Positions 6,853-16,255 of a stretch of 64,000 nt of DNA are shown here, one piece after another. The DNA lies in assembly GCA_030674915.1 (NCBI GenBank), contig JASXSV010000016.1, forward strand, positions 1 to 64,000. The letters run 5' to 3'. Source of the DNA: Candidatus Endonucleibacter bathymodioli (GTDB lineage: Bacteria; Pseudomonadota; Gammaproteobacteria; Pseudomonadales; Endozoicomonadaceae). The translations under genes were made by a program, and so were the position numbers. The first letter of the stretch is position 1. Each line of letters opens with the position of its first letter. Under the pieces are notes generated by a model. It was not told the origin of the DNA. It saw nothing but the letters and a program-made list of their open reading frames with translations, and did not search any database.

Positions 6853-9513
6853 TCAGCAATACAGCGGGTTAACTTTAGATGGATCAATATCAAATGTTTT
6901 GATGGCTTTTTCTAGAACCTCCGACGTCAAGGAGCGGTCTTTTACAAGGGCAGACAGTGCTGCAATAACCACAAAGTAACGGTCAACCTCAAAAAACTTG
7001 CGCAGTTGCTTCCGAGTGTCTGAACGACCGAAACCGTCGGTGCCGAGAGTAACAAAGGTAGCTGGTATAAATTCACGCACCTGATCTGCGTATAGTTTCA
7101 TGTAGTCAGTTGCTGCAATCACAGGCCCCTGACGATTAGCTAACTGTTGTTCAACCCAGCAGGTACGTTTCGTGGCCTTTGGGTTCAGCATATTCCAGCG
7201 ACTTGCTGCCAGTCCGTCGCGACGAAGTTCGTTGAAGCTTGTTGCGCTCCAAACGTCAGAGTCAACATTAAAGTCCTGACGCAGTATTTTGGCCGCAGCG
7301 CGAACTTCTTCTAAAATGCTACCACAGCCCATTAATTGAACTTTCAGGTCAGATTTTGTAGAAGAGTTATCTTCCACGCAATACAGACCCTTGGTAATAC
7401 CCTCAATAACACCGGCACCAGAAGGTAGAGCTGGCTGAATGTAGTTTTCATTCATGGTGGTGATGTAGTACCAAATGTTTTCACCTTCGCTGAACATGCG
7501 GCGCAGTCCGTCTTGAATGATTACCGCTAGCTCGTAGCCGTAGGTAGGGTCATAGCTGATGCAATTGGGCACTGTAGAGGCTAAAATGTGGCTATGACCA
7601 TCTTGGTGCTGCAGGCCTTCGCCGTTCAGAGTGGTACGTCCTGAGGTGGCTCCAATCAGGAAACCGTGGGCCTGTATGTCACCCGCTGCCCAAGCCAGAT
7701 CACCGGTACGCTGAAAACCAAACATGGAATAGAAGGCGTAGAATGGGATCATTGGCACGTTATTATTGCTGTAAGATGTTGCCGCAGCAATCCACGCAGC
7801 GTGTGATCCTGCTTCGTTGATACCTTCTTCTAAGATTTGACCAGTTTTGGTCTCTTTATAATACATTACCTGATCGGAATCTACGGGCTCATAATTTTGG
7901 CCTTCTGCGGAGTAGATGCCTAGCTGGCGGAACATGCCTTCCATTCCGAAAGTGCGGGCTTCATCAGGGATAATTGGGACAACATATTTGCCAATATTTT
8001 TATCCTTAGCTAACGCGCCAAGAATGCGTACATAAGCCATAGTGGTCGATATTTCCCTCTCACCACTGCCTTTGGTAACGGCAGAAAAATATTCCAGATC
8101 AGGAATTATCAGCGTTACATCAGATTTCTGACGGCGATGCGGTATAAATCCACCGAGTTTTTCACGGTGCTTTCGCATGTAAACCATTTCAGGACTGTTT
8201 ACATCAGGTTTAAAGAACGGCAGTTTTTCCAGATCTTTGTCTTTAATTGGTAGGTTGAATCTGTCGCGGAAGTATTTAATATCTTCTATCGGAAGTTTCT
8301 TGACATTGTGCGCAACGTTCGAGGCTTCGCCAGTTCCGCCTGTGCCATAGCCTTTTACAGTTTTGGCCAGAATAACGGTAGGCTGTCCAGAATGGTTAAC
8401 AGCGCTATGATATGCAGCGTATACTTTGTATGGGTCGTGTCCGCCTCTGTTTAGGTGGTAGATATCGTCATCGGTCATGCCCTCAATCATTTTCATGGTT
8501 TCAGGAGTACGACTGAAAAAGTTTTCACGAGTCCACGCTCCGCCCTTGGCTTTACAATTCTGGTAATCCCCATCAACGGCTTTATCCATTATTTCTTGTA
8601 GTTTGCCGCTTTTGTCTTTGGCTAGTAGTTTATCCCAATGACGACCCCAGACAACTTTAATTACGTTCCAACCGGCTCCGCGGAAAGCTCCTTCGAGTTC
8701 TTGAATTATTTTTCCATTACCGCGAACTGGTCCGTCCAAACGTTGCAGGTTGCAATTTACAACAAATATTAGATTATCTAAGTTTTCACGGCCTGCTAGG
8801 GATATGGCGCCTAAAGATTCTGGTTCGTCCATCTCTCCGTCACCTAGAAAGGCCCAAACTTTACGATTCTGATCAGGAGCCAAGCCACGGTTGATCAAAT
8901 ACTTCATGAAGTGAGCTTGATAAATGGCTTGAAGAGGGCCTAGCCCCATGGAAACAGTTGGGAATTGCCAGAAGTCAGGCATTAGCCATGGATGAGGGTA
9001 GGAAGAAATACCCTTACCATCAACTTCTTGGCGAAAGTTGTTCATTTGTTCTTCTGTTATACGATTTTCTAAGAAGGCCCGTGCATAAATACCCGGTGAT
9101 GTGTGACCTTGATAATAAATTAAGTCACTTTCACGATCATTTTCATGACCGTGGAAAAAATAATTGTAACCAATGTCGTAGAGTGTTGCACAGGAGGCAA
9201 AGGAGCCGATGTGACCACCGAGCGAGCTGTCTTTTTGATTGGCTCGCATCACCATGGCCAGCGCATTCCAGCGTACCAGGGAGCGGATTTTCCGTTCCAT
9301 AAACAAGTCGCCAGGCATTCTGGGCTCCTTATCTACAGGTATGGTGTTGCGATAGGGGGTTGTAATGGCAAAGGGGAGCTGGGCTCCCTTATTACGGGCA
9401 TAACTGAATAGCTTGGTTAGCAGGAAATGAGCTCTGTCTTCTCCTTCTATTGCAAGAACGGAATCCAGGGCCTCCAACCACTCTTGAGTTTCTGTTGGGT
9501 CAGTATCGTGCAT
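6853..9513 (-). CDS. aceE: Pyruvate dehydrogenase E1, homodimeric type
   Basis: An 886-residue protein, the usual length for gammaproteobacterial AceE. It decarboxylates pyruvate with thiamine diphosphate and reductively acetylates the lipoyl groups of AceF. The ATG at 9513 (MHDTDPTETQEWLEALDSVL) has a GGAG about 9 bases upstream; the longer frame adds a non-homologous 46 residues. Seen: N-terminal SLGGHIGSFASCATLYDIG, the thiamine-diphosphate motif WAFLGDGEMDEPESLGAI ending NLIFVVNCNLQ, and the C-terminal LVKDRSLTSEVLEKAIKTF. It is transcribed with aceF downstream, but about 700 bases of decayed duplication separate them. No lpd gene is in the window. Confidence 0.96.
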   Translation of the reverse strand: MHDTDPTETQEWLEALDSVLAIEGEDRAHFLLTKLFSYARNKGAQLPFAITTPYRNTIPVDKEPRMPGDLFMERKIRSLVRWNALAMVMRANQKDSSLGGHIGSFASCATLYDIGYNYFFHGHENDRESDLIYYQGHTSPGIYARAFLENRITEEQMNNFRQEVDGKGISSYPHPWLMPDFWQFPTVSMGLGPLQAIYQAHFMKYLINRGLAPDQNRKVWAFLGDGEMDEPESLGAISLAGRENLDNLIFVVNCNLQRLDGPVRGNGKIIQELEGAFRGAGWNVIKVVWGRHWDKLLAKDKSGKLQEIMDKAVDGDYQNCKAKGGAWTRENFFSRTPETMKMIEGMTDDDIYHLNRGGHDPYKVYAAYHSAVNHSGQPTVILAKTVKGYGTGGTGEASNVAHNVKKLPIEDIKYFRDRFNLPIKDKDLEKLPFFKPDVNSPEMVYMRKHREKLGGFIPHRRQKSDVTLIIPDLEYFSAVTKGSGEREISTTMAYVRILGALAKDKNIGKYVVPIIPDEARTFGMEGMFRQLGIYSAEGQNYEPVDSDQVMYYKETKTGQILEEGINEAGSHAAWIAAATSYSNNNVPMIPFYAFYSMFGFQRTGDLAWAAGDIQAHGFLIGATSGRTTLNGEGLQHQDGHSHILASTVPNCISYDPTYGYELAVIIQDGLRRMFSEGENIWYYITTMNENYIQPALPSGAGVIEGITKGLYCVEDNSSTKSDLKVQLMGCGSILEEVRAAAKILRQDFNVDSDVWSATSFNELRRDGLAASRWNMLNPKATKRTCWVEQQLANRQGPVIAATDYMKLYADQVREFIPATFVTLGTDGFGRSDTRKQLRKFFEVDRYFVVIAALSALVKDRSLTSEVLEKAIKTFDIDPSKVNPLYC

Positions 9514-10073
9514 ATAAATCGGCTCCACACAAAAAAACAATAATGTAAGGTTAATGACATTTAGGGAACCTGCGAATAAGTTCCTTAGTGTATTTAGGCC
9601 AGTGAGCTTATTTAGCTTCCGCTGTCTATAGTTGACATGTGCCACAGGCAAGGGATATTTGCTTTTCCATATTCATTTAGCTGTAGAAATACTGCATTAT
9701 TGCATGAATCTGGACTTATTGTGGTTTCCTTAATACTTATTTGGTCAACAGTTTGTTTATCAATCAGATGATATCTTCCTTCATCATTATGAAGAGAGCT
9801 CTCAACGATGAACATGCGGTTATATTATCAATACCGTCGCCATTACGCAGCCATCTTATTCTCATAAATTCACGAAGTACTAGTATGTTGTCCAATAGGC
9901 GTTGAAAATTAATCTATTTATCATTTTCAAGAATAATTTTAATGACTCCTAAGTTTAGTACAGAACATGGTGGACGGCGTCGGGAGCAAGAATATTTTTC
10001 TAAGTTGATTGGCAAGTCTAGACCAGTTAGCATGACGGTGTGAATAGTAAATAACCTCGCATCGTCCAGAACC
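9514..10073. other. Intergenic region between aceE and rsmD
   Basis: This is the divergent promoter region of aceE (minus) and rsmD (plus). One 67-codon minus frame at 9815-9612 (MFIVESSLHNDEGRYHLIDK) has no recognisable homology and overlaps the aceE leader; it may be a relic. No clear operator, such as a PdhR site, could be identified by eye. Confidence 0.4.
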
Positions 10074-10706
10074 ATGGGTATGATTATGCATTTTGGATCA
10101 TTATTAACACCCTGTAAACATAATGGTAGGCATGGAGGCAACGGTTATTTGCGAATCATTGCTGGTAAATGGCGGGGGCGAAAACTACCTATTGTTGAAC
10201 AGGATGGTTTGCGCCCGACCCCTAATCGTATCCGAGAAACACTGTTTAACTGGCTTGCCCTCTATATTGAGGATGCTAGAATCTTGGATTGCTTCAGTGG
10301 TTCCGGCGCTTTGGCATTGGAGTCCCTTTCCAGAGGAGCTAGCGAAGCGATAATCTTGGAGAAAGCTAGTCACGTTGCAGATAACATTAAAAACAATTTG
10401 ACGTTGCTGTCCTGTGCGCAAGGCAAAGTTATTAATACTGATAGCATGACGTGGCTTGCTAAACCAGCAGATCAATCTTTTGATATTATTTTTCTTGATC
10501 CTCCTTTTAGAAAAGGTTTGCTAAAAAAAATCTGTGATCTATTGGCTAATAATGGGTATGCTAGCTCTGGAACCATTGTTTATGTTGAAGTGGAGGCTGA
10601 GACAATGAAAAGTGATGATGTCTTAATGCTTATGCCTACGGCCTGGTCAATGTTTAGAGAGAAAATAGCCGGTCAAATTCACTATAGTCTTTGGAGGGTG
10701 GGATGA
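10074..10706 (+). CDS. rsmD: 16S rRNA (guanine966-N2)-methyltransferase
   Basis: A 210-residue frame; the true start may be the ATG at 10080 or further in, because homology to RsmD begins at GYLRIIAGKWRGRKLPIV. RsmD methylates G966 of 16S rRNA in the assembled 30S subunit, using S-adenosylmethionine. Seen: the substrate region GLRPTPNRIRETLFNWLA, SAM motif I ILDCFSGSGALALESLSRGA, and catalytic motif IV FLDPPFRKGLLKKI. The gene is single here, while in many relatives it neighbours ftsY or coaD; coaD lies two genes downstream on the same strand. Confidence 0.93.
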   Translation: MGMIMHFGSLLTPCKHNGRHGGNGYLRIIAGKWRGRKLPIVEQDGLRPTPNRIRETLFNWLALYIEDARILDCFSGSGALALESLSRGASEAIILEKASHVADNIKNNLTLLSCAQGKVINTDSMTWLAKPADQSFDIIFLDPPFRKGLLKKICDLLANNGYASSGTIVYVEVEAETMKSDDVLMLMPTAWSMFREKIAGQIHYSLWRVG

Positions 10707-10724
10707 GATGTAATGTTTATCTCA

Positions 10725-10836
10725 GTTACCATTGAAGGTGTGATGTTGTTGATGTCTCGTAATCACCTGCTATTCTATTTTGTAGGCGCATGGAGTTCAG
10801 CTGCTTACATATGTCTCAATGGTCACGAGTATATAC
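10725..10836 (+). repeat. Dispersed inverted-end repeat, copy 4
   Basis: Begins GTTACCATTGAAGGTGTGA and ends GTCTCAATGGTCACGAGTAT followed by ATA, starting 18 bases after the rsmD stop. The ends are clear inverted repeats of each other. The right end lies 130 bases upstream of mdh. Confidence 0.85.
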
Positions 10837-10968
10837 TCAAATGTAAGCATTCGGAAAGGTCATGCAATTAGACGTGAGCTTTAGGATTCGTTGCTCCTTG
10901 CACCACTGATAAAATAATAGCCGATCCCGGCTAAAATGAATTGACGATACTAAATAAGGATCGGCTCC

Positions 10969-12063
10969 ATGAAACAACCAGTTCGTATTGCTGTCACTGG
11001 TGCAGCAGGTAATATTAGTTATTCTCTGCTGTTCAAAATTGCTTCTGGAGAAATGCTAGGTGCAGACCAACCAGTAATCCTTCAGTTAGTAGAAATCCCT
11101 CAAGCCATGGGCAAGCTTCTAGGTGTTGCAATGGAGTTGGAAGACTGCGCTTTTCCGCTACTGCATGGCATCTCTCTGAATGACAATCTTTTAGATGGTT
11201 TCCGTGGTATTCATTACGCCATGTTAGTGGGAGCACGTCCTCGCAGCAAAGGCATGGAGCGTGCAGATTTACTGGAAGCTAATGCGGAAATTTTTGCTAC
11301 CCAAGGCAAAGCACTGAATAAAGTTGCAAACCGTGATGTTAAGGCCTTGGTTATCGGTAACCCGGCAAATACAAACTGTCTAATTTTAGCTGGTAATGCG
11401 CCAGATCTAAGTCCGACGCAGTTTTGTTCGATGACTCGCTTGGACCATAATCGAGCGACAGGTATCTTGGGTAACAAGCTTGGGATTAATCCATCCGATA
11501 TTGACGGTATCTGTGTCTGGGGTAATCATTCTCCAACGATGTATCCTGATCTTCACAATGCCCATGTCCTGAGTGGCGAGCTTATTATCGATCAAATTGA
11601 TCAAGCGTGGTACAAAAATGAATTCATACCGCGCATTCAAAAACGTGGCTCTGAAATTATAGAGGCTCGCGGACTGTCCAGTGCTGCGTCCGCAGCTCAA
11701 TCAGCGATTGACCATATGCATGATTGGGCTTTAGGTAGTGAAGGGGCTGTCGTCAGTATGGGTATTATATCTGATGGAAGTTATGGTGTTTCCAAAGCTA
11801 TTTACTATTCTTTCCCGGTTATCTGTGAATTTGGGAGCTACCAGATTGTGCAAGATCTGCCTATCAACGCCTATGGTCAAAAAATGATGAAGAAAACTGA
11901 ACAGGAGCTTCTGTATGAGAAAGCTGCTGTTGCGCATTTACTGCCCCCAGGGACTGCCGAAAAACTAGAAAACATTCCTCGATGCCGCCGCTCCAATCAT
12001 ACTCTGTTTGATGCGGGTATTGATATGGATGAACTTTATTACAAAGCTGCTCGCATTAGCTGA
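10969..12063 (+). CDS. mdh: Malate dehydrogenase
   Basis: A 364-residue NAD-dependent malate dehydrogenase of the type related to Thermus and cytosolic enzymes, interconverting malate and oxaloacetate in the TCA cycle. Seen: the nucleotide-binding start [18 protein letters not shown], the mobile-loop arginines in [36 protein letters not shown], and the catalytic histidine in [13 protein letters not shown]. Family members usually end near residue 326-328; here about 39 further residues (from [20 protein letters not shown]) follow. The start has AAGGA 11 bases upstream. It is transcribed alone. Confidence 0.94.
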   Translation: MKQPVRIAVTGAAGNISYSLLFKIASGEMLGADQPVILQLVEIPQAMGKLLGVAMELEDCAFPLLHGISLNDNLLDGFRGIHYAMLVGARPRSKGMERADLLEANAEIFATQGKALNKVANRDVKALVIGNPANTNCLILAGNAPDLSPTQFCSMTRLDHNRATGILGNKLGINPSDIDGICVWGNHSPTMYPDLHNAHVLSGELIIDQIDQAWYKNEFIPRIQKRGSEIIEARGLSSAASAAQSAIDHMHDWALGSEGAVVSMGIISDGSYGVSKAIYYSFPVICEFGSYQIVQDLPINAYGQKMMKKTEQELLYEKAAVAHLLPPGTAEKLENIPRCRRSNHTLFDAGIDMDELYYKAARIS

Positions 12064-12934
<871 letters not shown>

Positions 12935-13000
12935 AAGGCGAGTAGTCTTGCATAATCTTGTGAGGAGGAGTACCGAGTCAAAATGGTATTAATCTATATT

Positions 13001-13060
13001 CGTTACTATTTAAGGTGAGTGCAGTCAACAACCTTGTGCCTTCAATGGGGATTGGTATAG
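13001..13060 (-). repeat. Shortened dispersed repeat overlapping rnz
   Basis: GTTACTATTTAAGGTGAGTG and GTGCCTTCAATGGGGATTGG keep both inverted ends, but the central part is deleted. The right half forms the last codons and the TGA stop of rnz on the minus strand. Confidence 0.7.
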
Positions 13061-14055
13061 TTGGTGCAAACCTTCTTTTCACAATTACCCATATAAAGTA
13101 GTCCCTCCCCCCTGTTGAGCTGCCATATAGCAAAATCTTCTGCCAGCTCCACTCGTCCTGAATAAAACTTCTGGGCTTCTTGTCGAATAGCATTAATATT
13201 TTGCTCCTCTGATTGGGCAGATATGCGGTAACGTCCGCTAAAGTGCGTTAAAATCAGATTTGGTAAATTTACTTTGGCTGCAACTTGGGCTACATTTTTA
13301 GCTGTACTATGCTTCCAGCGTGGTCCTACCTGCTGGAAGACTTCGTCTGTAAATGTTGCTTCATGAATCAATAAGTCAGCTTCTGGCAAAATGCTTTCAA
13401 GTAGCTCTGGCCGGTCATTATCTCCACCCACAATAACCACCCTTTTTTTCGGTGTTTTAGCTAATACTTGTTCAGGTAAAACTGTATGACCATTATCAAG
13501 CTGAACGATGTTACCCTTTTGCAGTTTGCCCCATAAAGGCCCTCTTGGAACTCCTAACGCTTCCATCTTGATAGCATTCAGATGATGGGGAATGATATTC
13601 TCAGAAAAGCGATAGCCATAACTCGGTACACAATGTGATAATGAGTGTGAGGTTATTGATAGCTCTCTGTTTTGGTAAGCGAAATTGGGAAAGTCGCTTC
13701 TAGTAAATGTTAACGGAAATGATAACTCGTGCGTATCTGTCAGCATCAATGAATGTCGAACAAATGATTCTACCCCTTCAGGCCCGTAGATAGTTAGCGG
13801 GGCAGTTCTTCCCTGCATACTTGCAGACGTCACTAGCCCTGGGAGGCCAAAAATATGATCACCATGAACATGGGTAATAAAAATTGCCTGTAGATGGGAT
13901 AATGTGTAGCGACAATGAAGTAGTTGGTGTTGTGTTCCTTCTCCGCAATCTACCAAATACCAATAACGACTATCATCCATAGCCAGCGCCAATGCTGTCA
14001 CATTTCGCTCAATCGTTGGCATTCCTGCCGATGTTCCTAAAAAAGTCAGTCTCAT
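13042..14055 (-). CDS. rnz: Ribonuclease Z / ElaC-type RNase BN
   Basis: A 337-residue metallo-beta-lactamase-fold nuclease that matures tRNA 3' ends. I start at the ATG 14055 (MRLTFLGTSAGMPTIERNVT), which fits the family N-terminus; the frame extends 15 codons further upstream. Seen: the zinc motif FITHVHGDHIFGLPGLV, LIHEATFTDEVFQQVG, HSTAKNVAQVAAKVNLPNLI, and LILTHFSGRY near the C-terminus. The last residues (CTNYTNPH) and the stop come from a dispersed repeat, so the native end has been replaced or extended. Confidence 0.93.
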   Translation of the reverse strand: MRLTFLGTSAGMPTIERNVTALALAMDDSRYWYLVDCGEGTQHQLLHCRYTLSHLQAIFITHVHGDHIFGLPGLVTSASMQGRTAPLTIYGPEGVESFVRHSLMLTDTHELSFPLTFTRSDFPNFAYQNRELSITSHSLSHCVPSYGYRFSENIIPHHLNAIKMEALGVPRGPLWGKLQKGNIVQLDNGHTVLPEQVLAKTPKKRVVIVGGDNDRPELLESILPEADLLIHEATFTDEVFQQVGPRWKHSTAKNVAQVAAKVNLPNLILTHFSGRYRISAQSEEQNINAIRQEAQKFYSGRVELAEDFAIWQLNRGEGLLYMGNCEKKVCTNYTNPH

Positions 14056-14182
14056 ATACACTCTCAATTTTGAATATGTCTCAAGTTTTGCTACAAGCAA
14101 CAGGTGCTAAGGTCAAAGATATTATGTTTCTTGAGCAACCTATTGACCTGCTTTATTAATTACTGTTTCCATGCGACATATG

Positions 14183-14230
14183 CTGATATTCTGATATTCT
14201 GATATTCTGATATTCTGATATTCTGATATT
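14183..14230. repeat. Six tandem copies of CTGATATT
   Basis: An exact 8-bp microsatellite repeated six times, 128 bases upstream of the rnz start (minus strand). It lies in no gene. Such repeats change copy number by slippage and could alter promoter spacing if rnz is transcribed from here, but no promoter was identified. Confidence 0.95.
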
Positions 14231-14281
14231 ATAAATTTTATGCTTCAAACGAAATCAGGGCGCAAAACAGAACATATAAAG

Positions 14282-14850
14282 AGACCTCAGTATAAGTTAA
14301 CAAAGCCAATTATATTCTGGTAAAATATCGATATGCAAAAATCCTTTAAAGTACATCCCGAACTCTTCGTATCAGCCACTAACCTATACCCGGTACCATT
14401 GAAGGTGTGATATTGTTTACTGCGACCCAGTCACCTTCCACTCATAGTCTCGTTGGGCGTAGCTCGTGTATTGCCTACACATTCTTTCAATGGTGAAAGT
14501 ATAGATACCTGCGGTTTTACCAGTGGAGAAGATCCAGAATCCTCCACCTTGGGAAGGTTTCGAATACGACTGATATAGTATTATCTGTGGGATCAGTTAT
14601 TAGCGGAGATGAATATTATTAATCCATACCGATAAAGGCTGCGCAATCAGGTTCAGGTAACGACAAAGACGGAAAACCGACAAAAGATCCTGAAGCGCGG
14701 GTGGGCACGTTAATAATGACCATCACGGTAACAAGAAGATCATCTATGATTTTTCCGTTCATACTGGCGTTGATGAAACAGCAATAAAACCGATAATTTG
14801 ATGCAAAACGCCTTGGCAAACTTCGTAAGGCTTCCAAAATATGGAAGGTT
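14282..14850 (+). pseudogene. Decayed IS5-family copy carrying a dispersed repeat
   Basis: Starts TGAGACCTCAGTATAAGTTA, an IS5-type end, and shares about 115 bases with the copy at 21541. A dispersed repeat (14393-14503, GGTACCATTGAAGGTGTGAT to TTCAATGGTGAAAGTATAG) interrupts it. Downstream frames read SGNDKDGKPTKDPEARVGT and IYDFSVHTGVDETAIKP, the DDE-region wording of IS5-family transposases. Frameshifts and missing parts make it inactive. It fills most of the gap upstream of envC. Confidence 0.7.
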
Positions 14851-14990
14851 CAATGATAGTGGTTAAAGTCGCTGGTTATACTGGTGTCTCATAAAAACTA
14901 TTCTGTAACCGCAATAAGTAAGATTTTCGGCCAAAATCCAGTCATACTGCAACGGGATAATTACTATGAACACTGAGACAACTTATTAAT

Positions 14991-16127
14991 ATGAATTTTT
15001 TGTGCTTATTTTTTACCATCTTTATAATGCTCCCTAATGTAACATGCTCTGATAGTGTAGAAAAATCACCTTCAGTAGAGCTGAAAATTCTTAACCAAGG
15101 AATTTATCAGCTGAAGAGCTATCTTAACACGCTGAATGACAAACGTTCTTCTGTGGAAAAATACCTGCTTCAAGCTGAGCAGAATATGATGACTCTGAAA
15201 AGAGATATTAGTGCTATTGAAAAAGAAATTAAAGCGGGTAAACAGGCAATAGGAAGACTCCAGGTTCGCAAAAAAAAGCTGGACAAACAACAAGAAGAAG
15301 GAAAACGGCAGGTAATGAAAAGCCTTAGATCCATCTATCTGACCAGCGGCGATGATCAACTTAAGCTGCTGCTTAATCAAGAAAATCCTGAAGACATTTC
15401 CCAACAGTTGGTTTATTTGGAATTTTTGCAAAAGGCCCAGATCAAGGCTATCAAAAACTTCGAGGTTATTATTGAAGATCTCAAACAGAACAGGCAGCAA
15501 CAGAGCGCTATCAATCAGGCGCTCATCACCAAACGAGATATCCTGAAACAAAAAGGAACAATGAGGACAAGGCAAAAGTCACAGAGACAACAGCTGCTTA
15601 TCCAGTTATTATCTCAATATAAGAAAGGCGGAAAACAGCTGGATAGTTTAGAAGATCAGCGGGAAGAGCTCGAAACTATTTTGGCAAGCGTGAAAAGCCA
15701 TGATATCAATAGTAAGGTACCATTTAGCAAAATGAAAGGTCTACTGCCCTGGCCGACTGAAGGAATTGTGCAGTCCAGCTATAACCAGCGCCGGAATGAT
15801 ACTCAGATGCGTTGGCAGGGGATTCTAATGGCTGCATCCAAAGGTTTAGAGGTTAAAGCAGTTCATGATGGCAGAGTTATTTTTGCGAATTGGCTTAGGG
15901 GCTATGGTCAGCTGATGATTATCGATCATGGTCAAGAGTATCTGACTCTTTATGCTCATAATCAGTCTTTATTAAAAAAGGAAGGTGATATAGCGCTTGC
16001 AGGGGAGCCTGTTGCTCTAGTAGGTAAAACTGGTGGTCAGTCCTCTCCGGTACTTTATTTTGAAATCAGACTTCAAGGACATCCACTGGATCCAGCCATA
16101 TGGTTAGGTAAACCAAATTTTTTATGA
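14991..16127 (+). CDS. envC: Murein hydrolase activator EnvC
   Basis: A 378-residue periplasmic protein. The first 19 residues (MNFLCLFFTIFIMLPNVTC) are a signal peptide. Residues about 25-240 are a long Lys/Gln/Glu-rich coiled coil (IYQLKSYLNTLNDKRSSVEK), which binds FtsEX in E. coli. Residues about 255-378 form a LytM/M23 domain with GYGQLMIIDHGQEYLTLYAH and VLYFEIRLQGHPLDP. The first metal ligands of active M23 peptidases appear to be missing, as in EnvC, which activates AmiA/AmiB rather than cutting itself. ctpA follows immediately, the usual envC-ctpA arrangement. Confidence 0.92.
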   Translation: MNFLCLFFTIFIMLPNVTCSDSVEKSPSVELKILNQGIYQLKSYLNTLNDKRSSVEKYLLQAEQNMMTLKRDISAIEKEIKAGKQAIGRLQVRKKKLDKQQEEGKRQVMKSLRSIYLTSGDDQLKLLLNQENPEDISQQLVYLEFLQKAQIKAIKNFEVIIEDLKQNRQQQSAINQALITKRDILKQKGTMRTRQKSQRQQLLIQLLSQYKKGGKQLDSLEDQREELETILASVKSHDINSKVPFSKMKGLLPWPTEGIVQSSYNQRRNDTQMRWQGILMAASKGLEVKAVHDGRVIFANWLRGYGQLMIIDHGQEYLTLYAHNQSLLKKEGDIALAGEPVALVGKTGGQSSPVLYFEIRLQGHPLDPAIWLGKPNFL

Positions 16128-16255
16128 TTGGAGCTTTAGTTATACAAACTGATAAAGTAACAAAGTGGCTTTCCAGATGTCTGCTTATACAAAATACGAC
16201 AACAGAGCCAAACGCTGGGCTAAATCCATTCATTAAAAAATGCGAAGGAGATTAC

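Noticed and set aside
15072..15575. 167-codon minus-strand frame inside envC
   Set aside because: It is antisense to the coiled-coil region of envC, with biased Phe/Leu composition that mirrors the Lys/Gln codons. A shadow frame.
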